Source: an uncultured Prochlorococcus sp. (GTDB lineage Bacteria > Cyanobacteriota > Cyanobacteriia > PCC-6307 > Cyanobiaceae). Taken from it: a DNA stretch of 64,000 nt. The position numbers and the translations under genes are program-made. This document shows, piece by piece, positions 7,226-14,468 of the stretch. The DNA is taken from positions 1-64,000 of the forward strand of contig CACJUL010000003.1 in the NCBI GenBank assembly GCA_902596585.1. Reading direction: 5' to 3'. The notes below the pieces were generated by a model. It saw only the letters and a list, made by a program, of their open reading frames with translations. It was not told the origin of the DNA and searched no databases. Within the stretch, counting starts at the first letter, position 1, and the number at the start of each line of letters is the position of its first letter.

Positions 7226-7268
7226 TTGACAGTCGATCTAAACTAAAGAGCAATTAGCTACTTTTTTT
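7226..7268 (+). promoter_or_regulatory. GTCGATCTA-box/hairpin element, copy e
   Basis: TTGACAGTCGATCTAA (7226-7241), then ACTAA, AGAGCAATTAGCTACT and a run of seven T. The fold is weak. It lies 70 bp ahead of the 40-residue membrane protein at 7,338 and may be its promoter. Confidence 0.4.
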
Positions 7269-7337
7269 AGATAAAGTACCTATATTTTATAAATTATTTA
7301 AAGGTTATTCTTTTGTGCAAATAACACTATTTTAAAA

Positions 7338-7460
7338 ATGATTAAACTTGCAATCGTTTTCTTACCAGTAGTCTTTGCACTTATATGGGTTCTTTTCATT
7401 GGGTTAAGAATAAATAAAGTAGAAACTAGAGATGGAAAAAGAAAATTAATTAATTACTAA
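7338..7460 (+). CDS. Small single-span membrane protein, 40 aa
   Basis: ATG at 7338; one long hydrophobic segment (IKLAIVFLPVVFALIWVLFI) followed by a basic/polar tail (VETRDGKRKLINY). The size recalls tiny photosystem subunits, but I see no family motif. It lies between two GTCGATCTA elements, with an intrinsic-terminator-like hairpin 24 bp after its stop. Confidence 0.5.
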   Translation: MIKLAIVFLPVVFALIWVLFIGLRINKVETRDGKRKLINY

Positions 7461-7464
7461 TTGA

Positions 7465-7506
7465 TTGAGAGTCGATCTAACATAGAGGGATAAAACCCTC
7501 TTTTTT
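7465..7506 (+). promoter_or_regulatory. GTCGATCTA-box/hairpin element, copy f (DUF1330 leader)
   Basis: TTGAGAGTCGATCTAA (7465-7480) is followed by a perfect 6-bp hairpin AGAGGG-ATAAAA-CCCTCT (7484-7501) and T to 7506; the ATG of the next gene is at 7508. It is either the terminator of the small upstream gene or an attenuator in the leader of the DUF1330 gene. There is no room for a separate ribosome-binding site between the hairpin and the ATG. Confidence 0.55.
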
Positions 7507-7507
7507 A

Positions 7508-7855
7508 ATGCGTAAATTATTAATACCTTTATTAGCCGCTTTTACTTTACCCACTGTTGTTAATGCTTCAGGCTTTTGGCTGTTAACTACCATAGTTAAA
7601 AAACCAGCAGCTTTTAAAGAATATGTTCAAGAATTTAAACCTTGGCTAAAGTCAGTAGGAGGATCTTTAGTTATGAAAGATTCTGATCCTCAAATTGTTG
7701 AAGGTAGAGGTGGAAAACTATCAGTCGTTATTTCATTCCCCTCAAAGCAAGCTGCGATAGATGCTTACAATAGTCCTGAATATCAAGAGCTAACTAAGAA
7801 ACGTTGGGCAAGCACAAAGAAAACAAACCTAATAATAATGGGATTAAATAAATAA
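7508..7855 (+). CDS. Secreted DUF1330-like protein
   Basis: A 115-residue protein. The signal peptide is RKLLIPLLAAFTLPTVVNA. The mature part fits the DUF1330 ferredoxin-like fold: KKPAAFKEYVQEFKPWLKSV, then VVISFPSKQAAIDAYNSPEY. That family is usually cytoplasmic, so the export signal is unusual. The signal peptide resembles that of the thermonuclease at 1,366, and both genes have the same kind of leader element, so they may be co-regulated. Function unknown. Confidence 0.75.
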   Translation: MRKLLIPLLAAFTLPTVVNASGFWLLTTIVKKPAAFKEYVQEFKPWLKSVGGSLVMKDSDPQIVEGRGGKLSVVISFPSKQAAIDAYNSPEYQELTKKRWASTKKTNLIIMGLNK

Positions 7856-7979
7856 AACGCTTACCACTTAAGACCGCATTAAATTCTCAATAAGAAAGAA
7901 TATCTAGGTTATTTTCTGGCGGCTAAAGGGAGTGATTTCAAGCCCTAAATTCTCACCAGCTATGACTTTTATCCTGTAA

Positions 7980-8016
7980 GCCGACTTTTAAAACCTTATA
8001 GAGCACTAGGACAACT
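7980..8016 (+). repeat. Short repeat shared with the 10,200 tRNA fragment
   Basis: GACTTTTAAAACCTTATAGAGCACTAGG closely matches AACTTTTAAAACCTTATGGAGCACTAAG at about 10,210-10,235. Both seem to be a sub-lineage of the tRNA-Pro scar in which only GAGCACTAGG of the tRNA survives. Confidence 0.55.
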
Positions 8017-8124
8017 TTAGGGAAAAATCCATTAAGCATTAGAAAGTCTTATAAGGTTTTAGAAGAAAAAGGGCTTATAACTGAAGTTATAGCCTATAAT
8101 TGTAGTTATAGCTCTTTCTGACCT

Positions 8125-8172
8125 AGTGATTTGGGAGCACTAGGTCTAAGGTTCAAATCCTGTCGCCCCGAT
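8125..8172 (+). repeat. tRNA-Pro(UGG) 3'-half fragment, copy 5
   Basis: AGTGATTTGGGAGCACTAGG, then a T arm with GTTCAAAT and the intact acceptor strand CGCCCCG. The 5' tRNA half is absent. It ends 33 bp before the first possible start of the nucleosidase gene. Confidence 0.85.
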
Positions 8173-8243
8173 CAGTTATAGCAGTAAGTCTTAGCTAATA
8201 AGAAATGCCACCCAAAGAAGCTTGCAACCTAAATGTTCCCGTG

Positions 8244-9035
8244 ATGGATAAAAAAAATAAAATTTCAAAGCACATAGGTATCCTTTGTGCAATGCCTGAA
8301 GAAATTGGTTCTACTCTTGAAAATTTAGAAAATATTGAAACAAAAGCATATGGTGACTTAAAAATTCATTCCGGAGATTGGTGTTTTGCTAATTCCTCTT
8401 CCAAATCTTTTAAGATACAACTATCAATTGCTTGGAGTGGCTGGGGTAAGGTAAGTGCAGCAAGAGCAGCGACCAGATTAATTAGTCATCAATTTAACAA
8501 AGTTAAAGTTGATGCAATCTTTTTTACTGGTGTAGCAGGAGCAGTTAATTCAAAGCTAAAACAATGGGATATTATTATTCCTTATGAATTAATACAGCAT
8601 GATATGGATGCACGTCCACTTTTCAAAAAATATGAGATACCTGCCCTAAAGACTGTAAGAATAAAAAGCAATAAATCAATTAATGATTGGACGTTAAGTA
8701 CTTTAAAAAACTCAAAAAAAGATGGCTTATTGAAAAATTTTGGAAATATTTATGAAGGTCTAATTGCTACAGGAGATAAATTCATTAGTAATAAGAATGA
8801 CATTGAAAAAATATCAAAAGGAATGGAGGATCTATCTGCTGTAGAAATGGAAGGAGCCTCAGTTGCACAGGTAGCTAAACAGGAAAGAATTCCATTTCAG
8901 ATAATTAGAGTGATTTCCGATGAAGCCAATGAGAACTCATCTGGAGACTTTAGTAAATTCCTCATAAAATACAACCATCACTCCGCGAAATTAATTTCTG
9001 CTCTAATAGAAAATATAGACAGTTTGCCAAATTAG
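8244..9035 (+). CDS. mtnN: MTA/SAH nucleosidase-like protein
   Basis: A nucleoside phosphorylase/hydrolase-fold enzyme of about 263 residues that would cleave 5'-methylthioadenosine or S-adenosylhomocysteine. Motifs: IGILCAMPEE near the start, FTGVAGAVNSKLKQWD, IATGDKFIS, and VEMEGASVAQVA with the nucleoside-binding MEGA, then RVISDEAN with the catalytic aspartate. ATG at 8244 starts closest to the domain; an upstream ATG at 8205 would add 13 residues beginning in DNA next to a tRNA scar. It is a monocistronic gene and longer than the E. coli enzyme. Confidence 0.8.
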   Translation: MDKKNKISKHIGILCAMPEEIGSTLENLENIETKAYGDLKIHSGDWCFANSSSKSFKIQLSIAWSGWGKVSAARAATRLISHQFNKVKVDAIFFTGVAGAVNSKLKQWDIIIPYELIQHDMDARPLFKKYEIPALKTVRIKSNKSINDWTLSTLKNSKKDGLLKNFGNIYEGLIATGDKFISNKNDIEKISKGMEDLSAVEMEGASVAQVAKQERIPFQIIRVISDEANENSSGDFSKFLIKYNHHSAKLISALIENIDSLPN

Positions 9036-9083
9036 AAAAAAAAATTATTCCTATTTAATTTACAGTAAATGTAAGAAAAGCTG

Positions 9084-9131
9084 GGCGTTTTGGGAGCGCT
9101 AGGTCGCAGGTTGGAATTCCTAGGCCCCGAC
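9084..9131 (+). repeat. tRNA-Pro(UGG) 3'-half fragment, copy 6
   Basis: GGCGTTTTGGGAGCGCTAGG keeps a compensated anticodon stem (GGCGT/GCGCT partly paired); then TCGCAGGTTGGAATTCCTAG and GCCCCGAC. The T loop and stem are altered. No D arm upstream. Confidence 0.8.
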
Positions 9132-9329
9132 TGTCTTTTCAGCGATTACCTAATTTGAATTACGGAAAAATTAGGGGGAATGACCTCCTTTTTAGGGGCT
9201 TTCTTATGGCTTTTCCCTAGATTGTATATAATTTTCTTGAATTTTTTAGGATATAAGTCTATCTTATATAGATAAATAGAGATGGTTGCTATCCTTATTG
9301 CCAGATAGCTATTTAAATATTGATATTTA

Positions 9330-9647
9330 ATGTTGCGACTTCTTCCGTTACCGATTTTTATTTGCATTTATCTATTCTCTTGGTGGAGATGTAAAAAAAA
9401 TATTATCGCTAGTGATAAGCAACTAAAACCATGCATTGATTGGGCATACATAAAAAATTTACCTCTCCCACCAAAACCTTCATTTGTCGAGTTTTATATT
9501 GTTTTTGTTTCTTCTTTTTTTAAATTTCCCCTTGGGATAATTATTCAACAACTACCTTTCGCAAAAAAAGTAAGATATTACGAAAGAGAAATGAAATTAA
9601 TATTTGATAAATGGAATTTAGAAAAAATAAAAAAAATAATTAACTAA
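9330..9647 (+). CDS. Hypothetical protein with N-terminal membrane segment
   Basis: ATG at 9330 opens 105 codons. An N-terminal hydrophobic stretch (LRLLPLPIFICIYLFSWW) is followed by a middle part with LPLPPKPSFVEFYIVFVSS and a basic C-terminal helix. No family recognised. It is intact and has normal composition, so I keep it, but I cannot exclude a chance frame in AT-rich DNA. Confidence 0.5.
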   Translation: MLRLLPLPIFICIYLFSWWRCKKNIIASDKQLKPCIDWAYIKNLPLPPKPSFVEFYIVFVSSFFKFPLGIIIQQLPFAKKVRYYEREMKLIFDKWNLEKIKKIIN

Positions 9648-9671
9648 ATTATCGATAAAAAGAAAAATCAT

Positions 9672-9728
9672 ATGGAAGAACTAGACAAAGACCTAGATGA
9701 GGATTTTGATATTGATTGGGAAGTTTAA
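9672..9728 (+). pseudogene. C-terminal remnant of the gene family at 14,469
   Basis: ATG at 9672 gives only 18 residues, ending DEDFDIDWEV. The intact minus-strand gene at 14,469-14,654 ends DDDYDIDWEV. The rest of that protein is missing here. This is most likely a duplicated gene tail, or much less likely a real micro-protein. Confidence 0.45.
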
Positions 9729-9788
9729 AACAAGAAACCCTTTCAGAAATTCCAACTACTGAAAGGGTTATTAAATCGACTCGCAACT
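9727..9788 (-). promoter_or_regulatory. GTCGATCTA-box/hairpin element, copy g
   Basis: Minus strand: TTGCGAGTCGATTTAATAA, then a strong 9-bp hairpin CCCTTTCAG/CTGAAAGGG (9738-9767 on plus), then TTTCTTGTTTT. This is the most stable hairpin of the family. The hairpin may also end transcription of the small plus-strand frame at 9,672. Confidence 0.45.
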
Positions 9789-9869
9789 ATATAGAATCAA
9801 TTTATATCTTGCAGCAAATTTAGATTTTGCTGACGAGGTTTGGCCTCAATTAATTTATAGCAATAATTT

Positions 9870-10085
9870 TTATACTCCCGCTATTTTTTGTTTCTCTAGT
9901 CGTTTTTTTAGAATTGAATAATTTTGAGAAGCCCATTTTCGAGAAATATCTAATTCAGCATCCAAATTGTCCTTAAGTAATTTGCTAATTTTAAATACTT
10001 CTACGAAGCCTAGATAAATTATTACAAGCACCTTAATTATGTTTACTGTAACAGCTACTAACTTTTCAATTCTTTGATCTTGCAT
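9870..10085 (-). CDS. Small membrane protein, 71 aa
   Basis: Starts MQDQRIEKLVAVTVNIIK, then a single span (VLVIIYLGFVEVF) and a charged helical tail (SILKKRLEKQKIAGV). The ATG at 10085 is unambiguous. No family recognised. It is transcribed alone, toward the tail remnant at 9,672. Confidence 0.5.
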   Translation of the reverse strand: MQDQRIEKLVAVTVNIIKVLVIIYLGFVEVFKISKLLKDNLDAELDISRKWASQNYSILKKRLEKQKIAGV

Positions 10086-10216
10086 TTGAACTTATTGAAG
10101 CCCACTAAAATTAACAGTTTTAAGAAATTATGCAAATGTTTTTTCAAATTAAAAATAACTTCTAAAAATTCTGGTTTACTTACTTGCTACGACCCAATCA
10201 TATAGACCAACTTTTA

Positions 10217-10264
10217 AAACCTTATGGAGCACTAAGTCGAAGGTTCGAATCTTATCGCCCAGAT
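10217..10264 (+). repeat. tRNA-Pro 3'-half fragment, copy 7
   Basis: AACCTTATGGAGCACTAAG, then TCGAAGGTTCGAATCTTAT and CGCCCAG. T loop TTCGAAT is intact. The left flank matches 7980-8016 and the right flank (TTATTTGTATAGCTTTG) matches the 1,040 region. Confidence 0.75.
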
Positions 10265-10393
10265 TGACTTTTAGTATTCTCAATATTGCTTTTAGCGATA
10301 AAATAAAAATTATTTGTATAGCTTTGTATTGGAAGGACAGTTAATTGAATATTTAATTATAAATTTAAGTACAAAGATTTCCCCAAGACAAAT

Positions 10394-11044
10394 ATGATTT
10401 TCTATAAATTATCAAAAATATTTTCAAAGGTAATATTATTTCCCTTCATTTTCTTGGACAGACTGAAATGGATATCAGAATGGTATTTTTTCAAAAAATG
10501 TTCTCCTCCTGCTCCTCATTTCATTAAACAATCTCTTTTATTGCGTCATGGGATTAAAAATTCTGTTTGGGTTGAAACTGGAACTTATTTAGGTCAAACA
10601 ACAAAATTTTTGAGTGAAAATTTTAGTTTTGTTCATTCAATTGAGCCCTCAAAGAAATGTCTAAAAATAGCAAAAAGGAATTTAAAATTTTCAAAAAATA
10701 TAGCTCTTTATAATGGAACATCCGAACTATGTTTTGAAGAAATATGCTCTTCTCTAAATGGAGATATTTGCTTTTGGTTAGACGGACATTATTCTGAGGG
10801 TATAACTTTCAAAGGAGTTACCGATACTCCAATCTTATTTGAACTAGATACTATTAAAAAATATTTAGATAATTTCTCAAAAACTGTTATCTTGATCGAT
10901 GATATTAGAACTTCTCATATAGATAAAAAGAATTATCCTCCTCTAAATTTTTATGTAAATTGGGCAAATTCTGTGAACATGGATTGGATAATAGAGCTCG
11001 ACTTATTTATAATCAAATCAAAAGGGCTCCCCTTCTACAGATAA
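10394..11044 (+). CDS. Class I SAM-dependent methyltransferase-like protein
   Basis: A 216-residue protein. After a hydrophobic N terminus the Rossmann core begins at VWVETGTYLGQTTKFL (SAM motif I), followed by VHSIEPSKKCLKIAKRN (motif II acidic residue), WLDGHYS and ILIDDIR. This matches methyltransferases found with sugar or surface-polymer genes (TylF/FkbM-like). The substrate is unknown. It stands alone in the repeat zone as typical island cargo for cell-surface change; that role is an inference. Confidence 0.65.
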   Translation: MIFYKLSKIFSKVILFPFIFLDRLKWISEWYFFKKCSPPAPHFIKQSLLLRHGIKNSVWVETGTYLGQTTKFLSENFSFVHSIEPSKKCLKIAKRNLKFSKNIALYNGTSELCFEEICSSLNGDICFWLDGHYSEGITFKGVTDTPILFELDTIKKYLDNFSKTVILIDDIRTSHIDKKNYPPLNFYVNWANSVNMDWIIELDLFIIKSKGLPFYR

Positions 11045-11247
11045 TAAATTTACTAGTTTTCATTGTTTACTTTTTGTTCAATATTTAGAGCTGATAACTT
11101 TAGAAATTAATTAACAATTATTTGTATCGCAAAGTGTGATTTTGTATATTTGAACTATTTATAAAGCCAAATAATTCTATAAGTAGACCAACTAATAAGT
11201 CTTAGCTTCACTTGTTTATTTAATCTAATATCTCAAATTATAAAAAG

Positions 11248-11295
11248 GGTATTTTGGGAGCACTAGATAGCAGGTTCGAATACTATAGCAACTAC
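11248..11295 (+). repeat. tRNA-Pro 3'-half fragment, copy 8
   Basis: ATTTTGGGAGCACTAGA, then TAGCAGGTTCGAATACTAT and a lost acceptor strand. The following 50 bp (CTTAAAAACTAATTAATACT) match the downstream flank of copy 2, so the scar includes the region beyond the tRNA. Confidence 0.75.
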
Positions 11296-11380
11296 TCTTA
11301 AAAACTAATTAATACTAGTTAGCCATCAAACTCACTTTTTTATTTCTTACTTTCTTAAAAGAAAATATATGAAATCTTAT

Positions 11381-11779
11381 TTAAAAACCAAAATCTACTA
11401 ATGCCTTTTCAAACTTATTACTTGCTCTTTTACTTGAAAAAATAATTTTTCCAGTGGAAACTTTTGAATTTTCATCTTTATAAACGATATTAAAAATGTA
11501 ATAACTTGAAGAAAAAATAAAACCTTTATTAACCTCTCTGTAAATTTCTAATACTTGGTTTTTATTTATAAACCTACCATTACCAACTTGAATAGTTTTG
11601 ATATCTTCAGGGTAAGTTCTAAGGGTAATAACAGAATCGTTATATTTATCTTCCCACCAAATATCAAAGGAAACTTTTTCTATTAAATTTTTATCTTCTA
11701 CAATTTCTTGAGAGATTAAAGGCTCAAGAAAAAATAGATTTGATGAGACAATTAGTGCTAATATTAAAAATTTTTTCAT
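11381..11779 (-). CDS. Secreted hypothetical protein
   Basis: A 132-residue protein with signal peptide KKFLILALIVSSNLFFLEPLISQ. The mature part is strand-rich (VSFDIWWEDKYNDSVITLRTYPE; GKIIFSSKRASNKFEKAL). No family recognised. Its start lies 14 bp after the stop of the M48 protease gene, so the two form an operon and it may be a substrate, inhibitor or partner of the protease. Confidence 0.6.
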   Translation of the reverse strand: MKKFLILALIVSSNLFFLEPLISQEIVEDKNLIEKVSFDIWWEDKYNDSVITLRTYPEDIKTIQVGNGRFINKNQVLEIYREVNKGFIFSSSYYIFNIVYKDENSKVSTGKIIFSSKRASNKFEKALVDFGF

Positions 11780-11793
11780 TTAATAGTTTTCTC

Positions 11794-13239
11794 CTAATCT
11801 AAAAAATTATCAATATTTATTCCACTTGTACCTGTTTTTTCTAGACCTATAAGTTTGGGATCTTTTTCAATATCAGATATAACGAGGCTGTCTGATTCTT
11901 TATCATAGCTCCAATCTCTCATAGTATTTTTTAATCTGTTTTTCTTTCCGGTTTCTCTAAATTTATTAAACAACTCTATATTTTGTATATGCTCACCTAT
12001 AGCTTTAGCCCTCCTTTCATCGCTTGGATGAGTACTTAGTATTTCTAAAGTCTGTTCACTGATTCGCTCTCTATCTTTAGCTTTTCTTTTTTTTGCAATT
12101 AATCTACATTTTGTCTGTAATCTTTTATTCTTATTTACTTTAATTTTATTTTTACATTCTTTATCATCTAATAATTCAGGTTTTTGCTTATTTATGAATA
12201 TTTCAGGTTTCTTTTTACCTGGATCTGCTACTCCCTGAGGCAACAATCTTGCAATGATTTTATCTGTATCATGGGGCATAGTTTCTGTCCATAATTTAAG
12301 GCAAGCTTTTTCACTAAATCCCGCTGTCGCAGCATATTGAGTCCCTAGCAGATCTGCTTCGTATTCAAGACCTCTTCCAAAAGCGGTAAGCGACAATGCC
12401 GAATCTCTAAGATAATTATCAATATAACTAAATCCTTGCTTCATATATTCTGGACTTAATCCTTGCATTTGATTAATTGATTCAGCGATAACTGGTGAGT
12501 ATTCCATTGCCTTTTCAGTTATCTGTGGGGCCAACATTTGAGATGCAAGATTATTAAATGCAATTTGATTTGATAATTGATTGAGAGAAGTATTAGTACC
12601 TGAGTAACTATCAGAAATCCCACCTATCATAGCTGCCATAAAATAAGCACCCGCTTGAGCATTTTTCAGTTTAACTATTCTTTCTGAGATTCTTGTTGCA
12701 GCTATTGAATCATATTTCATCCTTGCTTTTCTTTTTTCATCATTATGATTTTGAGTAATGTGAGCCAACTCATGGGAAATTACGCATGCTAATTGTTGAG
12801 GTCTTCCCATCAATTCTTTCAGTAATGCTTTATTAACTAATAAAACTCCACTATCGCTACTAGCAAAAGCATTAGCTTGGCCTGCCATAGTGTTAATAAC
12901 TTGAGACGCCCAAATATCAAAATTTGTTGTTTTATCTATATCTGGTAACAACTGCGCTGCCTGACATTTACTACTAGATGGATCTAATCCGAGCGCACCT
13001 GAACAATCAACACCTTTCCTTACCGCAATTCTTATTGGTCTTTTAATATTATTTGCTTCCACAATCCTATCAGTAATCCTATAAGTCAGATAAAGATCAG
13101 GATTCATTATTTTCTTCGCTCTTTTGTAAGCAGTCGATTTGGCATTCCCAATATTTCCAGTTATGAGTAGAACACTGGGTACAGAAATCGCCGCTGCCAG
13201 TATTCCTACAAATAATATAAACTTCTTAGTTATCTTCAA
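11794..13239 (-). CDS. M48-family zinc metalloprotease
   Basis: A 481-residue protein with an N-terminal membrane anchor or signal (FILFVGILAAAISVPSVLLI). The zinc motif HELAH is at residues 156-160 and the third ligand is in EYEADLLG (about 290). STHPSDERR near the C terminus is typical of the M48B/C group. Such peptidases act on envelope proteins. A basic insert (KKRKAKDRERISEQ) precedes the HPSDERR block. TTG at 13237-13239 is the start. First gene of an operon with the secreted protein at 11,381. Confidence 0.85.
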   Translation of the reverse strand: MKITKKFILFVGILAAAISVPSVLLITGNIGNAKSTAYKRAKKIMNPDLYLTYRITDRIVEANNIKRPIRIAVRKGVDCSGALGLDPSSSKCQAAQLLPDIDKTTNFDIWASQVINTMAGQANAFASSDSGVLLVNKALLKELMGRPQQLACVISHELAHITQNHNDEKRKARMKYDSIAATRISERIVKLKNAQAGAYFMAAMIGGISDSYSGTNTSLNQLSNQIAFNNLASQMLAPQITEKAMEYSPVIAESINQMQGLSPEYMKQGFSYIDNYLRDSALSLTAFGRGLEYEADLLGTQYAATAGFSEKACLKLWTETMPHDTDKIIARLLPQGVADPGKKKPEIFINKQKPELLDDKECKNKIKVNKNKRLQTKCRLIAKKRKAKDRERISEQTLEILSTHPSDERRAKAIGEHIQNIELFNKFRETGKKNRLKNTMRDWSYDKESDSLVISDIEKDPKLIGLEKTGTSGINIDNFLD

Positions 13240-13369
13240 TTTAAAAAAATATTTTTACAAATTTAACTGATATTTATTTTATTTGAGAAGTTTAATTTGA
13301 TTAGAAAATAAATTGAAATCTTAGATAAAAATATTTTTGTAAGATTAAATCAATAAATTTATTCGACCT

Positions 13370-13417
13370 AATTAATTCTTAGCACTAGGTCCCAAGTTCG
13401 AATCTTGTAGCCCCGAC
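13370..13417 (+). repeat. tRNA-Pro 3'-half fragment, copy 9
   Basis: Only GCACTAGGTCCCAAGTTCGA and TTGTAGCCCCGAC are well kept; the 5' anticodon stem has become AATTAATTCTT. The following flank (TTTAAAACTAATTCATACTG) again matches copies 2 and 8. This is the right-most clear member of the family. Confidence 0.75.
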
Positions 13418-13546
13418 TCTTTAAAACTAATTCATACTGTAGAGTTACCCAGGCTCCCTGTATTTCGAGCTCACAATCTCAAATAATAAAGGCGCGGTAA
13501 TAGGGAGTAATAAGTTATGGCTTTTCAACCTATTTAGCCTTTTTTG

Positions 13547-13580
13547 TTTTTAAGATATATAAAGTTCAAATATCTTAAAA
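13547..13580 (+). promoter_or_regulatory. 11-bp inverted repeat ending at the hli start codon
   Basis: TTTTAAGATAT (13547-13557) and ATATCTTAAAA (13570-13580) are perfect inverted arms with a 12-nt loop. The second arm ends at the base before the ATG of the Hli gene. In RNA it would cover the ribosome-binding region; in DNA it could be an operator. No T-run follows, so it is not a plain terminator. Confidence 0.55.
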
Positions 13581-13832
13581 ATGATTAAAAAAGAAGAAAA
13601 TATTCGAAGCGAAAGTTATTACCCAGATAGTACATATTATCTTGATCAGGATAATATTCATAAAGAGGATCCACTTTTAGAAGATCAAATATCTAATAAG
13701 ACTAAATTTGAATGGCCAAATAGCTATTGGTTTATTGCAGAAAGAACTAATGGAAGGCTTGCAATGATAGGTTTTATGGCTGTCATTCTTAACTACACTT
13801 TATTTGGTTGGATAGCATATCCAATCCTTTAA
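13581..13832 (+). CDS. hli: High-light-inducible protein (Hli) with long N terminus
   Basis: An 83-residue protein. The C-terminal third carries the single-helix chlorophyll-binding motif AERTNGRLAMIGFMAVILN followed by YTLFGW. Hli proteins bind chlorophyll and carotenoid in thylakoids and protect photosystem II during assembly and high light. The N-terminal 45 residues are acidic and not conserved. It is followed immediately by another small frame, and an inverted repeat covers its start. The AERTNGR form is close to the 42-residue Hli at 33,483. Confidence 0.92.
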   Translation: MIKKEENIRSESYYPDSTYYLDQDNIHKEDPLLEDQISNKTKFEWPNSYWFIAERTNGRLAMIGFMAVILNYTLFGWIAYPIL

Positions 13833-14060
13833 ATGAGCAATTCTAATTTTGATAAAAATGGTATAGACAAGTCAGGTAAGCATTGGTTTCAGTATGCTTC
13901 ATTAGTTGTCACTGCATTTGGTATTTACTTTTGTTGGGCATTTTTCAATGATATAAGTTTCCACCATTTCGCTCTAAAGTTATTAAAATTTTGGAACTGT
14001 AATGGATACAACTCTCTAACATATTGCGTGAACCGTTGGAGAGTAGACTTTTATCCTTAA
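13833..14060 (+). CDS. Small membrane protein after hli, possibly with altered C terminus
   Basis: The ATG follows the hli stop with no gap, so translation is probably coupled. Residues 1-45 look genuine: a polar start, then one span (YASLVVTAFGIYFCWAFF). The last 30 residues (KLLKFWNCNGYN and on) look like out-of-frame sequence and run up to a broken DUF1651 gene, so the original end may be lost. Family not recognised. Confidence 0.5.
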   Translation: MSNSNFDKNGIDKSGKHWFQYASLVVTAFGIYFCWAFFNDISFHHFALKLLKFWNCNGYNSLTYCVNRWRVDFYP

Positions 14061-14281
14061 AAAGAAATTGATAGGTCTTATTGGTTGGTTAACTCAAATC
14101 GATCAAGAGTTAAAAAGTTTATTGAAAATACAAAAAATAAAGACCAATTTTTAAATAAATATCCATTGATTCTAGGAAGGTTACTTCCATATGGGGTGAA
14201 GAACCACCTGTTATGACATCTAGGAAAGAATAAAAGAAAAAAGCTGCTAGAGATGAATGGGAAAAATTGTTAGATAGTTAG
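14061..14281 (+). pseudogene. Broken DUF1651-type gene (frameshift plus stop)
   Basis: The first frame reads YWLVNSNRSRVKKFIENTKN, matching AWLICPNWTEVRRFTKNKKN of the intact gene at 1,092. At about 14,197 the frame shifts: EEPPVMTSRKE then TAA, then KAARDEWEKLLDS. These match SPPLMKTRKE and DEARKEYQQLITA. No start codon is present. One frameshift and one internal stop make it non-functional unless recoded. Confidence 0.7.
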
Positions 14282-14290
14282 ATAGTTACT

Positions 14291-14401
14291 TTAAAAATAA
14301 GGAGTATAAGGTACTTCTTCTGTTTGCATTGATTCTCCATAGTAACTTTCAGCAGTCTTCATCAACAACCAGTAAAAGAAATTTGCAAGTGTTTTCTGCA
14401 T
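14291..14401 (-). CDS. Small hypothetical protein, 36 aa
   Basis: ATG at 14401; begins MQKTLANFFYWLLMKTAES and ends VPYTPYF. Amphipathic and aromatic, with no cysteine. It stands between a DUF1651 remnant and a two-gene minus-strand operon. Not recognised; kept because the frame is clean and biased like a gene. Confidence 0.4.
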   Translation of the reverse strand: MQKTLANFFYWLLMKTAESYYGESMQTEEVPYTPYF

Positions 14402-14468
14402 AAGAATCTATTTAGCTATATTAATTCAAATCAGAATTAGAAATTAAATCAAGGTAGAAAATACTTAT

